Assembly: GCF_009362735.1 (NCBI RefSeq) | Contig: NZ_WHNP01000004.1 | Span: 124,001-188,000, forward strand | DNA length: 64,000 nucleotides | Reading direction: 5' to 3' | Source: Paraburkholderia franconis | GTDB taxonomy: Bacteria > Pseudomonadota > Gammaproteobacteria > Burkholderiales > Burkholderiaceae | Shown here: positions 62,762-64,000 of the stretch, piece by piece | Numbering within the stretch: position 1 is the stretch's first letter | Layout: the number at the start of each line of letters is the position of its first letter | Position numbers and translations under genes: made by a program | Notes under the pieces: generated by a model | The model's input: only the letters and a program-made list of their open reading frames with translations | Told to the model about the DNA's origin: nothing | Database searches by the model: none

Positions 62762-64000
62762 ATGTCTGTTTTTCCTCTCTCGCGTTCGAAGCTGGCGCTC
62801 GCCGCGCTGGCCGTCATCGTGATCGCGGGGCTCGGCACGTTCGGCGCGATTCGCGTCGACGCGCGCTCCCCCGCGCAATCCGCGCCGACGATCGTCCCCG
62901 AAGTCGATGTCGCCACTGTCGTGCAGAAGACCATCACCGACTGGCAAACCTATTCGGGCCGTCTTCAGGCGGTCGAGCGAGTCGACGTGCGGCCGCTCGT
63001 GTCGGGCACGATCGTGTCCGTGAACTTCCAGGACGGCGCGCTCGTGAAGAAGGGCGACGTGCTGTTCGTGATCGATCCGCGCCCGTACCAGGCGGAAGTC
63101 GATCGCGCGGCGGCGCAGCTTGCGGCCGCGCAGTCCCGCGCGGGCTACGCGCAAAGCGACTGGGAGCGCGCGCAGCGACTGATCGGCGATAGCGCGATTG
63201 CAAAGCGCGACTACGACGAGAAGCAGAACGGCGCGCGCGAAGCGAACGCGAACGTCAAGGCGGCGCAAGCCGCGCTCGAAGCCGCGCAGATCAATCTCGG
63301 CTACACGAAGATCGTCGCGCCCGTCGCGGGCCGCGTGTCGCGCGCGGAGATCACGCTCGGCAACGTCGTGAACGCGGGCGCAAACGCCGCGCCGCTGACG
63401 ACGCTCGTGTCCGTGTCGCCGATCTACGCGGAGTTCGACGCCGACGAGCAGACGTATCTGCGCTACATCAGCCAGGTGAAGAACGACAGCAAGGTGCCCG
63501 TCGAACTGGGCCTCGCGAACGAAACGGGCTACTCGCGCAAGGGCACGATCGAATCCGTCGACAACCGGCTGGATACGTCGTCGGGCACGATCCGCGTGCG
63601 CGCGCGTTTCGACAACGGCGACGGCTCGCTGGTGCCGGGCCTCTATGCGCGCGTGAAAGTGGGCGGCAGCGCGCCGCATTCGGCGCTGCTGATCGACGAT
63701 GCCGCCGTCGGCACGGACCAGGACAAGAAGTTCGTGTTCGTCGTCGACAAGGACGAGCACGTTGTGTATCGCGAAGTGCAGCTCGGCGATCTGCAAGGCA
63801 ACCTGCGCGTCGTGAAGAGCGGCTTGCAGCCGGGCGATCGTATCGTCGTGAACGGCACGCAGCGTGTGCGTCCCGGTGCACAGATTCGCGCGCACATGGT
63901 GGCGATGGGCGGCGGCGACGCCGACAGCGCATCCATTGCCGACGACGCGAAGGCGGAAAAAGACGCGCAGCTCGACGCAACGAAGCAGAAGCACTCCGAA
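62762..64000 (+). CDS. RND efflux periplasmic adaptor (BpeE/CeoA-like), partial
   Basis: At least 413 residues, running off the window without a stop. N-terminal anchor/signal (LALAALAVIVIAGLGTFGAI), then the barrel-sandwich and hairpin region: VDVRPLVSGTIVSVNFQDGALVKKGD (shown as SGTIVSVNFQDGALVKKGDV), LFVIDPRPYQAEVDRAAAQL and INLGYTKIVAPVAGRVSRAE, and the beta-barrel VSPIYAEFDADEQTYLRY. It connects an inner-membrane RND pump with an outer-membrane channel; those genes should follow past the window end. By locus it is CeoA/BpeE. It begins 32 bases after llpE. Confidence 0.93.
   Translation, partial: MSVFPLSRSKLALAALAVIVIAGLGTFGAIRVDARSPAQSAPTIVPEVDVATVVQKTITDWQTYSGRLQAVERVDVRPLVSGTIVSVNFQDGALVKKGDVLFVIDPRPYQAEVDRAAAQLAAAQSRAGYAQSDWERAQRLIGDSAIAKRDYDEKQNGAREANANVKAAQAALEAAQINLGYTKIVAPVAGRVSRAEITLGNVVNAGANAAPLTTLVSVSPIYAEFDADEQTYLRYISQVKNDSKVPVELGLANETGYSRKGTIESVDNRLDTSSGTIRVRARFDNGDGSLVPGLYARVKVGGSAPHSALLIDDAAVGTDQDKKFVFVVDKDEHVVYREVQLGDLQGNLRVVKSGLQPGDRIVVNGTQRVRPGAQIRAHMVAMGGGDADSASIADDAKAEKDAQLDATKQKHSE

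Noticed and set aside
1..64000. CRISPR arrays, insertion sequences, prophage or conjugation genes
   Set aside because: No regularly spaced repeats, transposase motifs, terminal inverted repeats with target duplications, or phage structural genes were seen.

Overview
The window is high-GC, densely coded DNA from a Burkholderia-group betaproteobacterium, most likely a Paraburkholderia replicon. The evidence is a set of group-typical families (DUF3331, DUF3079, two DUF4148 exported proteins, a 180-kDa-type NAD-glutamate dehydrogenase), an aco acetoin cluster with acoX, and a bpeT/ceoR - llpE - bpeE efflux locus. No insertion sequence, integrase, prophage, rRNA operon or CRISPR array was seen. 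One tRNA gene, tRNA-Val(GAC), is present.

Layout. 0-11 kb: small conserved proteins, a leaderless HtrA-type protease, DNA polymerase II, and the ahpC/ahpF peroxide-reduction pair. 11-21 kb: an orphan branched-chain-type binding lipoprotein, an RlpA/OmpA envelope group, the cyoABCD quinol oxidase operon, tRNA-Val and a membrane-anchored TAXI protein. 21-29 kb: a three-gene ABC exporter/AttH unit, a DUF2917 protein, an amino-acid permease coupled to a small monooxygenase, and a divergent WYL regulator. 29-37 kb: acoR facing acoXABC-lipA, with a well-formed sigma-54 promoter and a palindromic upstream activator site. 37-42 kb: GABA catabolism (gabD, gabT) with its divergent MocR regulator. 42-46 kb: an EamA exporter and the phnCDE phosphonate importer with a Pho-box-like site. 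46-47.7 kb: a coupled M14-peptidase/hydrolase pair.

47.8-51.6 kb looks foreign: visibly lower GC and long non-coding stretches. It holds one large unrecognised protein (958 aa) that reads like a secreted effector: a Ser/Pro/Gln-rich N-terminus, a helical body, a Gly-rich linker, a short beta module, helix-turn-helix-like segments and a Myc-type nuclear-localisation-like motif. Directly upstream on the same strand lies a TIR-domain-like gene broken by two frameshifts. This is the most novel part of the window.

51.6-64 kb returns to core DNA: NAD-glutamate dehydrogenase, selD, a cation diffusion facilitator, an exported purine-nucleoside (NUP family) protein, a DUF4148 protein, and a LysR - lipase-like - RND efflux locus cut by the window end. 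The lipase-like protein has Asp where the nucleophilic Ser should be.

Functionally the window covers oxidative-stress defence, aerobic respiration, use of acetoin, GABA, glutamate and phosphonates, and drug efflux. Start codons were chosen from ribosome-binding sites and gene overlaps; several are GTG or TTG.
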